A stretch of 64,000 bases of DNA, taken from the NCBI RefSeq assembly GCF_013032005.1, contig NZ_WQBE01000013.1:62001-126000 (forward strand). The letters run 5' to 3'. Every line of letters starts with the position of its first letter. Position 1 is the first letter of the stretch. Shown one piece after another: positions 8,924 to 18,444 of the stretch. Origin of the DNA: Ruegeria atlantica. GTDB taxonomy: Bacteria > Pseudomonadota > Alphaproteobacteria > Rhodobacterales > Rhodobacteraceae. Position numbers and translations under genes: made by a program. The notes under the pieces are model-generated. The model did not search any database, was not told the origin of the DNA, and saw nothing but the letters and a program-made list of their open reading frames with translations.

Positions 8924-9412
8924 TTAGGCGGGTTGCAGGACGAAATGCGCGGCAAGGGTCTGGTCTTTTGAACTTGCCATGATCGGGCGCAGGAATACCG
9001 TCTCAAACTCGCCGCTGTCATAGGCCAGATGCCCGTGCGGCTGGCCAAAGGCGGGCACGATCTGCGGCATCTCCAACCGGAACTCACCATTGGCGTCGGT
9101 CAGTGTAGCACCATGGCTTTGCGGATCCCGCTCATGCCCTTCGGTTGTGTGAGCCCAGATTTGGATACGTTGGCCGGGCAGAGGGGCACCGTCCCCAGCC
9201 CGCCGCACAGTGCCGGTCATCCAGAACCCACCGCCGCCGATCCGCTCGACGATGGGTGCGCCGGGGCGGTAGTTGTTCGACCCACCACGCATGGACCGTG
9301 TCGGGGCCAGCCCGGCGGCGCGTGCGGGCATCAGCAATCCCGAACCGCCAGTGACCAGAGCAGCCCCGCCCAGCGCCATTGCGGATCTACGAGACAAGTG
9401 TGAATTCGTCAT
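8924..9412 (-). CDS. Tat-exported intradiol ring-cleavage dioxygenase-like protein
   Basis: The start at 9412 is chosen because an AGGAGG ribosome-binding site precedes it and it gives a 162-residue protein with a clean Tat signal: SRRSAMALGG, a hydrophobic core, then ARA. The mature part resembles the catechol/protocatechuate dioxygenase beta-sandwich, with NNYRPGAPIVERIGGGGFW, IWAHTTEGHERD and PHGHLAYDSGEFETVFLRP, which offer Tyr and His residues for iron. At about 130 mature residues it is shorter than true ring-cleavage enzymes, so catalysis on catechols is not certain. It forms a tight operon with the haem-type membrane protein that follows. Confidence 0.75.
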   Translation of the reverse strand: MTNSHLSRRSAMALGGAALVTGGSGLLMPARAAGLAPTRSMRGGSNNYRPGAPIVERIGGGGFWMTGTVRRAGDGAPLPGQRIQIWAHTTEGHERDPQSHGATLTDANGEFRLEMPQIVPAFGQPHGHLAYDSGEFETVFLRPIMASSKDQTLAAHFVLQPA

Positions 9413-9598
9413 GTCGGGACCTCCTGCAAGGTAACATCCATAGCAACCTGAGCGCGCCACAGCGCAAAGATAGCACGGTTCAGATCAATTCCGAGGCGAT
9501 CTTCACCACTCTGTGATCACCCCAAGCCCCGGCGAATTTCTTTGACCCTGTGCTGGTTGCGGTGCCATCGTCGGTATAACGATGCGAAAGGCTGAAAA

Positions 9599-10441
9599 AT
9601 GGACAAGACACAATCGGTTTCGCCCGACGAAATTGCGGCCTTCAAGCGGGACGGTGCCGTTGTGCTGCGCTCGAAATTCTCGGAACATTGGTTGGACTTG
9701 TTGCGCGAAGGTATCAGTGCGGACCTGGCCAACCCGACCGACAATTTCACTCGTCACACCAAGGACCCAGACGCCCCTGCTTATTTCGAGGATTTCTGGG
9801 CGTGGAACAAGATTCCGCAATTTAGGGATTTCGTGCATCACTCGCCGTGCGCCCCACTGGCTGCGGGTTTATTGGATGCCCCGTCGATCAACCTTGTGAT
9901 GGATAACTGGTTCCTGCGTGAGGCCGGATCGACCTCGCGCCCACCCTTTCATCAGGACCTGTCCTATTTCGATTTCGAAGGCACCATGTGCGTCCTTTGG
10001 CTGCCTCTTGAACCGGTGACTAAAGAAAACGGCATTGCCTTCGTCAAAGGCTCGCATCTGTGGGACAAGCTGTTCATGCGGGTTCGGTTTGCGGATGGTC
10101 ATCCTAGTCTTGGGGCCACTGAGGTCGCAGGCCGAACGTATCACCAGCCCCCGGATATCAACGCCGATCCCGGCGCCTATGACTTGTTGCAGTGGGATAT
10201 GGAATTAGGGGATTGCATCTATTTCGATATGCGAACACTGCATGGTGGTCTGTCCTCGGTCACGCCGACGGAAACAGTGCGTCGGTTTAGCCTGCGGATG
10301 ACAGCGCCGGACGGGATTATCCGATATCGCGGAGATTGGGCGAAAGACGAACGTGCGCAGTTCGAGGCCGCCGGTTACAGCGAAGGCGACCGCATCGACG
10401 GGCCGTTTTTCCCCCGGCTTTGGCCAAGAGAGGCACTTTGA
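9599..10441 (+). CDS. Phytanoyl-CoA dioxygenase family protein
   Basis: This 280-residue Fe(II)/2-oxoglutarate dioxygenase has the HxD iron motif at His118-Asp120 (PPFHQD), a distal His near 215 (TLHGGLSS) and the 2-oxoglutarate-binding Arg near 233 (RFSLRM). Family members hydroxylate diverse small molecules, from lipids to compatible solutes. The substrate cannot be told here. No biosynthetic partners are adjacent; pirin follows about 125 bp downstream with its own ribosome-binding site. Confidence 0.88.
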   Translation: MDKTQSVSPDEIAAFKRDGAVVLRSKFSEHWLDLLREGISADLANPTDNFTRHTKDPDAPAYFEDFWAWNKIPQFRDFVHHSPCAPLAAGLLDAPSINLVMDNWFLREAGSTSRPPFHQDLSYFDFEGTMCVLWLPLEPVTKENGIAFVKGSHLWDKLFMRVRFADGHPSLGATEVAGRTYHQPPDINADPGAYDLLQWDMELGDCIYFDMRTLHGGLSSVTPTETVRRFSLRMTAPDGIIRYRGDWAKDERAQFEAAGYSEGDRIDGPFFPRLWPREAL

Positions 10442-10566
10442 GCAATGGATGAAATAACATAACATCGAAATTGCACTTAATCCGTGCGAAATGGCGAATA
10501 CTCAAGCTGAAAATACCGTGTATTCTGCGATGGTGAACGCAACTACCTGATCGCAGGAGCGCAGCA

Positions 10567-11529
10567 ATGAGTTGGAACCCGACCCAAAGCCTCGAATCTC
10601 TGTCACACAACACGGCGCTGGACACATTGATCATTCCGCGCGCTCGTGATCTGGGCGGGTTCGAAGTACGTAGGGCGCTGCCCTCGAGTAAACGGCAGCT
10701 GGTTGGGCCATTCATCTTTTTTGACCAAGTAGGTCCAGCCGAATTCCTGACTGGTGACGGCATCGACGTCCGACCACACCCGCATATCGGTCTTGGGACG
10801 GTGACGTATCTCTATCAAGGAGAGTTCGAGCATCGCGACAGTCTTGGCACGCATCAAATGATTTACCCCGGCGAGGTCAACTGGATGGTTGCCGGGCGCG
10901 GGGTGACTCATTCCGAAAGGACCAGTCAGAAGACACGAGACAAGAAACACAGCCTGTTCGGCATCCAGACCTGGATAGCATTGCCCGAAGCGCATGAGGA
11001 TATGGCCCCGGATTTCGAGCATCACAAGCAAGGTGCGCTGCCACATTTTCAGGACCAAGGTGTCAGCGCCCGGTTAATCCTGGGGTCAGCTTATGGTGAA
11101 ACCAGCCCGGTTACGTTGCTGTCCGAGACCTTCTATCTGGACGTGCGACTTGATCCCGGCGCGTCGTTTCCTTTGCCGGATGACCATGAAGACCGGGGTG
11201 TTTATGTCACCCAAGGTTCCGTCGAGATCGCAGGCGATACGTTCACACAGGGCCGTATGATGGTGTTCCGCCCCGGCGATCCCCTTTCAGTCAAGGCCGG
11301 ACCGCAAGGCGCGCGGTTAATGCTGCTGGGCGGGGCGACATTGAACGAAGAGCGCTATATCTGGTGGAATTTCGTGTCATCCTCGAAGGAAAAGATCGAG
11401 GCGGCCACGCGTGAATGGAAAACCGCCGATTGGGCAAAAGGAGCGTTCCACCTGCCGCCGGGCGATGATCAAGAGTTCATACCGATCTCGGATGAACTGG
11501 AGCGTACTCGACCAAGGCGCGCGCGCTGA
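10567..11529 (+). CDS. Pirin family protein
   Basis: This 320-residue bicupin is a pirin. The metal ligands expected from human pirin fit His71, His73, His115 and Glu117 (RPHPHIG and VTHSER). The C-terminal pirin domain contains ETFYLDVRLDPGA. Bacterial pirins act as quercetinase-like enzymes or as redox-sensing regulators; the role here is open. The ribosome-binding site is AGGAGCGCAGCA before the ATG. The ketopantoate reductase-like gene follows 65 bp downstream and may be in the same transcript. Confidence 0.9.
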   Translation: MSWNPTQSLESLSHNTALDTLIIPRARDLGGFEVRRALPSSKRQLVGPFIFFDQVGPAEFLTGDGIDVRPHPHIGLGTVTYLYQGEFEHRDSLGTHQMIYPGEVNWMVAGRGVTHSERTSQKTRDKKHSLFGIQTWIALPEAHEDMAPDFEHHKQGALPHFQDQGVSARLILGSAYGETSPVTLLSETFYLDVRLDPGASFPLPDDHEDRGVYVTQGSVEIAGDTFTQGRMMVFRPGDPLSVKAGPQGARLMLLGGATLNEERYIWWNFVSSSKEKIEAATREWKTADWAKGAFHLPPGDDQEFIPISDELERTRPRRAR

Positions 11530-11594
11530 CCGCGCGTCAGGGGGCCTTGTCCGTGCCCTCGATCCCGGCGATCCTTTGCGCCAGGAGGGATGTC

Positions 11595-12569
11595 ATGAAA
11601 ATCGTGATTGCGGGTGCAGGCAGTATCGGATGCTATTGCGGGGCATTGTTGGCGCATTCAGGGCATGACGTCACCCTGTTGGGCCGTCCACGCATTCTGG
11701 ACCCGATCCAGGAAAAGGGATTAACGATTTCGGATTTTTCGGGGCTGACCCGGTATGTGGCTGCGCAGGATTTGACCCTGACCGAAGATGCAACCTGCCT
11801 GGCCGGTGCCCAGGTCGTCATCGTGACCGTTAAATCAGGTGCCACAGCGAAAATGGCTGCGCAGATCGCGGAATACACGCCCATCTCAATTCCGGTGGTA
11901 TCGTGGCAAAACGGTATGGAAAACGCCCGTACTTTGCGCATGGTTCTGTCAGAGCATGACGTGCGCGCCGGAATGGTGCCGTTCAATGTGGTGCCGACTG
12001 AACCGGCCAGCTTTCATCGCGCCACCTCTGGTGAGATCGTCATCCAAAGCGGTCCCGGTGCGCTGGGTCAGAAGCTGAGTAGCGCTGACATGCCGGTTGT
12101 GGAAAGCGATGATATTGAAGCGGTCCAATGGGGTAAGCTGGTAATCAACCTCAACAACGCGCTGAATGCGCTGTCGGGGTTGACGTTAAAAAATCAACTG
12201 CTGGACCGGAACTGGCGACGCCTGATGGCGGATCAGATGACCGAGGCTCTGATGGTGTTGAACGCCGCGAACCATCCGGTCGCTTCGACTACTCCGCTGC
12301 CTGCGTGGATGACGCCGCATATCCTGCGCCTGCCTACGCCGATCTTTTCCAGGATCGCTGCGCGAATGCTGACCATTGACCCCAGCGCGCGCACCTCGAT
12401 GGCCTATGATCTGATGGCAGGTCGCCCGACCGAAATCGAAAGTCTTCAGGGTGAGATCATTCGCCTGGGCGCGCAAATTGGCGTCGAAACCCCGATCTGC
12501 GCCAAGATACGAGATTTGATCGAGGACGCGCCTGAAACCGCGATTTCTGTGGATCAAATTGCGTCTTAG
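11595..12569 (+). CDS. Ketopantoate reductase family protein (2-dehydropantoate 2-reductase-like)
   Basis: The start at 11595 follows an AGGAGGG site and puts the NAD(P)-binding glycine motif IAGAGSIGCYCG at the N-terminus, as usual in the ApbA/PanE family. VTVKSGATA and WGKLVINLNNALNALSG carry the catalytic Lys and conserved Asn residues. At 324 residues it is the usual length. PanE reduces ketopantoate to pantoate for CoA synthesis, but paralogues exist that act on other 2-keto acids. With no pantothenate genes nearby I keep the call at family level. Confidence 0.85.
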   Translation: MKIVIAGAGSIGCYCGALLAHSGHDVTLLGRPRILDPIQEKGLTISDFSGLTRYVAAQDLTLTEDATCLAGAQVVIVTVKSGATAKMAAQIAEYTPISIPVVSWQNGMENARTLRMVLSEHDVRAGMVPFNVVPTEPASFHRATSGEIVIQSGPGALGQKLSSADMPVVESDDIEAVQWGKLVINLNNALNALSGLTLKNQLLDRNWRRLMADQMTEALMVLNAANHPVASTTPLPAWMTPHILRLPTPIFSRIAARMLTIDPSARTSMAYDLMAGRPTEIESLQGEIIRLGAQIGVETPICAKIRDLIEDAPETAISVDQIAS

Positions 12570-12575
12570 GCCGGA

Positions 12576-14054
12576 TTAGGCGAAGGCCGTCAGGATTAGA
12601 AATATTGTCGCTGACATCGCCGCGGCTGCGGGGACCGTGATCACCCAGGCGGCCACGATGGTCATGAAGTGTGAACGCCGCACCAGCTTGCGGCGCTGAT
12701 GCTCTTCCCGGGCCAGCCGCTGTTCGACCGGACGCTGGCGGTTGGAGTGTTTCCACCGGCGATCTGAATGCCATTCGCGATAGAAACCAACCCCAAACAC
12801 GCCGCCTACGGCAATATGAGTTGAGCTGACCGGCAGGCCAAGCCAGCTGGCCACGATAACGGTAATGGCTGCGGACAGCGCCACGCAGAAGGCCCGCATT
12901 GGGTTCAGTTTGGTGATCTGACTACCGACCATGCGGATCAATTTGGGCCCGAATAGAAACAGGCCGAACGAAATTCCAAAGGCTCCGATCACCATGACCC
13001 AGTTGGGGATCGCGACTTTTGCGGCAAAGTCGCCGAATTCCGCTGCGTGTACGATAGCGGCCAGGGGGCCGACCGCGTTGGCCACGTCATTGGCGCCATG
13101 CGCAAAGCTGAGGAATGTGGCCGAGATGACCAGCGGCAGGCCAAACAGAGTTTTCAGTGATTTGGTGCGGTTTTCCATCCCCTCGGATTTGTGCCGTACC
13201 CAGGGCACCGTGACCGACCAGACCAGGAACCCCGTTGCAAGGCCGATCAGCAGCGCCACCTCAAGCTCAATCTTCACGATCCGCTTAAGACCCTTAACGG
13301 CCAGATAGGTGGCAAACGCCGCAGCCATTACGGCCACAAGGATCGGAAGCCAGCGCCGTGCTGCCGCTATTTTATCGTCCTGATATTGAATCTTGGCTTT
13401 GATCAGTGCCAGAAACCCAGCCGCGATCAAGCCACCCAATACTGGCGAGATTACCCAGCTTGCGGCAATCGCGCTCATTGTGCTCCAGTTGACGGCGCTC
13501 AGGCCCGCTGCGGCGATGCCGGCCCCCATCACGCCGCCGACAACCGAGTGCGTCGTTGACACCGGTGCCCCGACCCATGTGGCCAGGTTGACCCATAAGG
13601 CCGACGAAATCAGCGCAGCCATCATTGCCCAGATGAATACATTGCTGGTTTGAACCGAGGCCGGATCGATGATCCCCTTAGAGATGGTCGAAACGACATC
13701 TCCGCCTGCCAACAGGGCACCGGCGCTTTCGGCAATGGCGGCGATGACGATAGCACCACCCATGGTCAGTGCGTTGGCACCAACCGCGGGCCCCATGTTG
13801 TTGGCCACGTCATTGGCACCGATATTGATCGCCATATAGGCCCCAAAGGCGGCTGCCGCAGCGACGATCAGGCCGCCATCCGCCAGCCCGAACACTATCG
13901 CCGCCGACAACCCGGCCAGCGCAATAAAGGCCAGTGAAATACCAGGGGCCAACAGCGGGCGCGCCACATGGGCGTTGGCATTCTCAACGCGCGAGATACG
14001 GTGAAGGTCGCTGTCCAGAGCCTGCCAGCGGGATTTCGAGGTCAAATTCGACAT
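12576..14054 (-). CDS. PiT family inorganic phosphate transporter
   Basis: This 492-residue membrane protein contains the two PiT signature repeats: GANDVANNMGPAVGANAL in the N-terminal half and SFAHGANDVANAVGPL in the C-terminal half. Both are followed by VGAPVSTTHSVVGG and GLPVSSTHIAVGG, the duplicated phosphate-binding loops. A charged cytoplasmic stretch with several Arg/Lys (about residues 425-460) interrupts the last helices. It should import phosphate driven by protons or sodium. It converges on the reductase gene with a 6-base gap. No PhoU-like regulator is adjacent. Confidence 0.93.
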   Translation of the reverse strand: MSNLTSKSRWQALDSDLHRISRVENANAHVARPLLAPGISLAFIALAGLSAAIVFGLADGGLIVAAAAAFGAYMAINIGANDVANNMGPAVGANALTMGGAIVIAAIAESAGALLAGGDVVSTISKGIIDPASVQTSNVFIWAMMAALISSALWVNLATWVGAPVSTTHSVVGGVMGAGIAAAGLSAVNWSTMSAIAASWVISPVLGGLIAAGFLALIKAKIQYQDDKIAAARRWLPILVAVMAAAFATYLAVKGLKRIVKIELEVALLIGLATGFLVWSVTVPWVRHKSEGMENRTKSLKTLFGLPLVISATFLSFAHGANDVANAVGPLAAIVHAAEFGDFAAKVAIPNWVMVIGAFGISFGLFLFGPKLIRMVGSQITKLNPMRAFCVALSAAITVIVASWLGLPVSSTHIAVGGVFGVGFYREWHSDRRWKHSNRQRPVEQRLAREEHQRRKLVRRSHFMTIVAAWVITVPAAAAMSATIFLILTAFA

Positions 14055-14148
14055 GATCTTTTTTCAAGCAGCCAGTGCATTTCGGCACGCGGCTAGACGG
14101 TTTCCCCCCTCGGGACAACAGTTATGTTATCAATTTTTTGCGAAACTA

Positions 14149-14607
14149 TCACACTTGCAGCAGCAAATCGCGCAATTCCGGCTCGTTAACACGATCAGCC
14201 GCAGTTGAGGGCGAAACCCAGACCCGCTCGCGTTTGCCAGCTTCGGGAAAGTCATCTTCCAGATCCTGAACATCAACCCGATAGACACTGGTCAGAACGG
14301 GATAGGCCGTGCCATCGTTCAGGATTTTATCGTAAGTATAGTGCCCGATCGGTTCCTTGGAGGGGTTCGGCGCCCGCACGCCTGCCTCCTCCCACGCCTC
14401 CTGCAGTGCAGTTTCGGCACCGTCCATGCCATCAACCGGCCAACCTTTGGGAATGATCCAGCGCCCGGTGTCGCGACTTGTGATCAACAGAACCTCTGGT
14501 CCGCTTGGGGTTTCACGGGTGCAAAGGGCTGCAAACTGCACCCGTTGCGGGCGCAGGAAAATTGGTCGGGCGACCTCGTCCCAGATTTTTCGCAGCCATT
14601 TCGTCAT
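14149..14607 (-). CDS. Nudix hydrolase (diphosphoinositol polyphosphate phosphohydrolase-like)
   Basis: With the start at 14607 (MTKWLRKIWDE) the protein is 152 residues. It carries a RWIIPKGWPVDGMDGAETA segment followed by QEAWEEAGV, the Nudix box. The first Arg of the REUXEE core is Gln here, while the metal-binding EE pair is kept. The PKG sequence before the box is typical of the DIPP/ApnA hydrolase branch, which cleaves dinucleoside polyphosphates. The stop lies 94 bases after the phosphate transporter start. Confidence 0.8.
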   Translation of the reverse strand: MTKWLRKIWDEVARPIFLRPQRVQFAALCTRETPSGPEVLLITSRDTGRWIIPKGWPVDGMDGAETALQEAWEEAGVRAPNPSKEPIGHYTYDKILNDGTAYPVLTSVYRVDVQDLEDDFPEAGKRERVWVSPSTAADRVNEPELRDLLLQV

Positions 14608-14719
14608 TGGTCGATCGATCCTGTGCTTTTCTTGCCTGAAACGCCGGCACATAACAGTGAAATAGGGCTGATACAAACAATTGCCTGAGCCAACTCTATC
14701 ACAAATGTCGGGGTCGCGG

Positions 14720-17161
14720 CTATTTCCGCCGTTTTGCGCGCAGGGTTGGGTTGGCCTGTGTCGGGTCTTCGGGCCAGGGATGCTTGGGGTATTGCGCGCG
14801 CATATCCTTGCGAACATCGGCGTAAGAGCCCGCCCAGAATCCCGGTAGATCACGGGTGATCTGGATCGGTCGTTGCGCAGGAGAAAGCAGGGTGATTTTC
14901 AACGCCTCGCCCCCCACAACCGGATGCTGCGTGACGCCAAACAACTCTTGCAGGCGCACGGAAATCTCAGGCACTGCGCCGCCATAATCAATCGCCACCT
15001 TTCGGCCCAGCGGTGTTTCGAACGATCCGGGCGCGCGGCGATCCAGTTCTTGCGTCTGGGTCCAGTCTAGCCGGGCGCGCAGAGCGGGCAGCAGGTCAAA
15101 CCGCTTCCACTCTTCGGCGTTGCGTACGCCCGAGAGCATGGGCAGCAGCCAGTCCTCAAGCGACTCGGTCAGCCCTTCGATGGTAAATTCAGGCAGATCA
15201 GCCCCTTCGGCCCGCACCAATTCAACGCGCGCCGCCAACCGCGCCGCCGCTCCGTCCAGACGCAATCCAAGATCGCGCACGCCATCCAGCATGGCCTGCG
15301 CCACGGTATCGTCCGGCACGTCCTTCCACAGACGGTCGCTTAGCGTGATCGCGCCGAACCTTTCCTGTTTGCGCGCCACCACCCGGCGGTCGCGTTTTGA
15401 CCAGGCGCAGCTGTCGACCCAGCTGATTTGCCCGGAAAACAGATTGCGGATTTCGCCTTCGCTGATCTGGGCGGCCATGCGCACCCTTGCTTCGCGCGGA
15501 TTACCGTCGGTGTCCGTGACCACCAGATAAGGTGCCGCGGCCAGCGTATCGCCGCTGTCCAGCACCACACCTTTGCCGCCTGACAGAACATAGCGGGGAA
15601 CGTCACCCTTGCGGCGCTGTCCGATGCGGTCGGGATAGGCCAGCGCGGCCATGGCGGCGGGGCTCAGATCACTGGCCTGGCCCTTGGTACGCAGACGTTT
15701 GGTTTCGGCTTTGATTCGATCCACTGCGCCTGCATTCACTTGCCAGACGCGGTTACGTTGAAACGCGCGGATGTCGCGCAGGGCCTCTAGTCGCAGCAAA
15801 AGGTCTAACGGCGCGCCCTTTAGCGGATCGCGTTCGGCCATCAATGCGGCCAAAGTGGCGGCACCGGAACCGGCAGACACCAACATATGACCCAGACGCG
15901 GATGCAGGGGCAGGGCAGCCAGGGCGCGCCCGTGGTCCGTAATCCGCCCCTTGGCATCCAGCGCCCCCAGCATCGTCAGCAGAGCCTTTGACTCGACCAT
16001 CGTGCCTTCGGGCGGCGGTGTCAGAAAGGCCAGATCGCCCGGTTCCGCACCCCACAGCGCCAGTTCCAATGCCAAACCTGTCAGGTCCGCGGCCTCGATC
16101 TCGGCCGGAGGATAAGCAGACAACGCACCTTCTTCACCCTTGGACCACAACCGATAGCACTTGCCCTCGGCCACGCGGCCTGCGCGGCCGGCGCGCTGGG
16201 TGGCTTCGGCGCGGGTTACACGCTCGGTTACCAAACGGGACATGCCCGAACCGGGATCGAACCGCGCCCGTCGCGCTTGCCCCATATCAACCACGACCCG
16301 AATGTCGGGAATGGTCAGTGAGGTTTCGGCAATCGACGTGGCCAACACCACTTTGCGCCCTTGATCCATCGGCGCAATCGCAACGCGCTGGGCGGCAAAA
16401 GGCATGGCCCCGAACAGGGGGCGCAGCACGCAGTTCTCCGGCAAGCGCGCGGACAAGGCGGCCTCGGCCCGGCGAATTTCACCCTCACCTGGCAAGAACA
16501 CCAACACCCCGCCGCCGGTTTTGCGCGTGTCCCTTTCAGCCTGAACAACCAGATCGACCAGAGCGTCCAGCCGCCGTGCCTGCGCCCCCAAAGGGCGGTC
16601 CAGCCAGTGTGTTTTGACCGGAAAACTGCGTCCTTCGGAGGTGATCATTGGCGCGCCCATCAACCGTCCAACCGGCTCGGCATCCAACGTTGCCGACATG
16701 GCCAGTAGCATCAGGTCATCCCGCAGAGCGCCGGTGACTTCCAAACAAAGGGCCAATCCCAGATCGGCGTTCAGGGATCGTTCGTGGAATTCGTCGAAAA
16801 TCACGGCGTCCACACCCGGTAAGTCGGGATTGGATTGCAACATCCGGGTCAGAATGCCTTCGGTCACGACCTCGATCCGGGTTGATTTTGAAACCTTGGC
16901 TTCGCCCCGCACCCTATAACCTACGGTCTCACCCGCGCGTTGGCCCAAAGTGTCGGCCATCCGTTCGGCAGCAGCGCGCGCGGCCAATCTGCGCGGCTCC
17001 AACATCACGATCTTGCCGTCGCACAAGCCCGCCTCGAGTATCGCCAGGGGCACGCGTGTCGTCTTACCCGCCCCCGGAGGAGCCTGAAGCACAGCGCGGC
17101 CGGAACTCTTGAGGGCCGCAAGCAGGTCTGGGATGGCGTCTTCAATGGGCAGTCGTGTCAT
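14720..17161 (-). CDS. hrpB: ATP-dependent RNA helicase HrpB
   Basis: The start at 17161 (MTRLPIEDAIPDLL) gives 813 residues, the usual HrpB length; a longer frame upstream runs through the divergent promoter and is not credible. Walker A is PPGAGKTT at 28-35, the DEFH box at 123-126, SAT (MSATLDA) follows, and the helicase-C motif is TQRAGRAGR. The C-terminal HrpB-specific region ends in WPEDPTQANPTLRAKRRK. HrpB is a DEAH-box helicase of unclear cellular role. It is divergent from meaB with about 205 bp between starts. Confidence 0.95.
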   Translation of the reverse strand: MTRLPIEDAIPDLLAALKSSGRAVLQAPPGAGKTTRVPLAILEAGLCDGKIVMLEPRRLAARAAAERMADTLGQRAGETVGYRVRGEAKVSKSTRIEVVTEGILTRMLQSNPDLPGVDAVIFDEFHERSLNADLGLALCLEVTGALRDDLMLLAMSATLDAEPVGRLMGAPMITSEGRSFPVKTHWLDRPLGAQARRLDALVDLVVQAERDTRKTGGGVLVFLPGEGEIRRAEAALSARLPENCVLRPLFGAMPFAAQRVAIAPMDQGRKVVLATSIAETSLTIPDIRVVVDMGQARRARFDPGSGMSRLVTERVTRAEATQRAGRAGRVAEGKCYRLWSKGEEGALSAYPPAEIEAADLTGLALELALWGAEPGDLAFLTPPPEGTMVESKALLTMLGALDAKGRITDHGRALAALPLHPRLGHMLVSAGSGAATLAALMAERDPLKGAPLDLLLRLEALRDIRAFQRNRVWQVNAGAVDRIKAETKRLRTKGQASDLSPAAMAALAYPDRIGQRRKGDVPRYVLSGGKGVVLDSGDTLAAAPYLVVTDTDGNPREARVRMAAQISEGEIRNLFSGQISWVDSCAWSKRDRRVVARKQERFGAITLSDRLWKDVPDDTVAQAMLDGVRDLGLRLDGAAARLAARVELVRAEGADLPEFTIEGLTESLEDWLLPMLSGVRNAEEWKRFDLLPALRARLDWTQTQELDRRAPGSFETPLGRKVAIDYGGAVPEISVRLQELFGVTQHPVVGGEALKITLLSPAQRPIQITRDLPGFWAGSYADVRKDMRAQYPKHPWPEDPTQANPTLRAKRRK

Positions 17162-17366
17162 GCGGGCTTTATCCGCCAACGGCACGATAAGGTCCAGTTC
17201 CGCCCTGTGCGCGGCGCAAACCAGGGTGGCACGACCGCTAACAGCGGAGGAACGGCAACACATGGGTGCGAATAATTGGTGTGCGGCGTATTTCCTCAGC
17301 GGTCCAGTCTGGACAAACGGTTTGTCGGGACGGCAAGTAGTCGTGCCGCAAAATATCGAGGATGAA

Positions 17367-18344
17367 ATGGACATAGACAGCCTGAGCGACAGAATTTTGA
17401 ACGGTGAGCGGCGCGCACTTGCCCGCGCCATCACTCTGGTCGAAAGCGGCCGTGAGGATCACCGGGCGCAGGCGACCGAATTGCTGGCACATCTGGCTAA
17501 ATCCAAACGGCAATCGCTGCGTATCGGCCTGTCGGGGACGCCAGGGGTTGGCAAATCCACCTTTATCGAAAGCTTTGGCATGATGCTGATCGCCCAGGGG
17601 CTGCGGGTGGCGGTGCTGGCGGTTGACCCTAGCTCGTCCCGCTCCGGAGGCTCGATTCTGGGCGACAAGACCCGGATGGAGCGTCTGAGTCGCGAGAGAA
17701 ACGCCTTTATTCGCCCATCCCCCAGCCAGTCGCATCTGGGTGGTGTGGCCCGACGTACGCGCGAGGCGATTGCGCTGTGCGAGGCCGCCGCTTTCGATGT
17801 GGTGCTGATCGAAACCGTGGGTGTGGGTCAGTCAGAAACCGTTGTGTCCGAAATGTCCGACCTGTTCCTGTTGCTGCTGGCCCCAGCGGGCGGAGACGAA
17901 TTGCAAGGCGTCAAGCGCGGCATCATGGAAATGGCCGACATGATTCTGATTAACAAGGCAGACGGAGATCTGAAGCCTACAGCCATCCGCACCTGCGCCG
18001 ACTATGCCGGAGCGCTGCGCCTGTTGCGAAAGCGCCCGCAGGACCCCGAGACCTTTCCCAAGGCTATGACAGTGTCGGCGGTGGAGGAACACGGCTTGGA
18101 AGACGCGTGGTCCGAAATGCAATCGCTGACTGATTGGCGGCGCGAAGCTGGCCATTGGGAGGCCAATCGAACCAATCAAGCGCGATATTGGTTCGATCAA
18201 GAGGTCCGGCATGCCCTGTTGGCCCGGCTCGAAACACCACAGGCGCGTGCGATGATGGATCGTTTCAGCACTCAGGTAGGTGAAGGTGTCCTTAGCCCAT
18301 CGATCGCGGCCAAACAAATGCTGACTGAATTGGCGGCAGACTAA
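17367..18344 (+). CDS. meaB: MeaB-like GTPase (methylmalonyl-CoA mutase chaperone)
   Basis: The ATG at 17367 after GAGGATGAA gives 325 residues and the family's usual N-terminus. Motifs are Walker A GTPGVGKST (57-65), VDPSSSRSGGSILGDKTRM, ETVGVGQSE (switch II) and INKADGD (base recognition). This G3E GTPase loads and protects the cobalamin cofactor of methylmalonyl-CoA mutase, part of propionate and ethylmalonyl-CoA metabolism. The mutase genes are not in this window. The reading frame upstream of 17367 lies over the hrpB promoter and is not coding. Confidence 0.93.
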   Translation: MDIDSLSDRILNGERRALARAITLVESGREDHRAQATELLAHLAKSKRQSLRIGLSGTPGVGKSTFIESFGMMLIAQGLRVAVLAVDPSSSRSGGSILGDKTRMERLSRERNAFIRPSPSQSHLGGVARRTREAIALCEAAAFDVVLIETVGVGQSETVVSEMSDLFLLLLAPAGGDELQGVKRGIMEMADMILINKADGDLKPTAIRTCADYAGALRLLRKRPQDPETFPKAMTVSAVEEHGLEDAWSEMQSLTDWRREAGHWEANRTNQARYWFDQEVRHALLARLETPQARAMMDRFSTQVGEGVLSPSIAAKQMLTELAAD

Positions 18345-18444
18345 CCGGCCGGGCAGAGTGGCGCGTTCATCATTTGTCGTGTAAGATCAAAGCGAATGCA
18401 ATTTTGAGTTGTGCGATTGGCTCAGGCGACAGGAACCGTCGAAC

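Noticed and set aside
17109..17366. N-terminal extension of the MeaB-like gene
   Set aside because: The family begins at 17367, where a good ribosome-binding site lies; the upstream part overlaps the divergent hrpB start and has no homology-like features.
17162..17434. N-terminal extension of HrpB
   Set aside because: HrpB length and first motif fit a start at 17161; the extension is low-complexity and lies over the meaB promoter.
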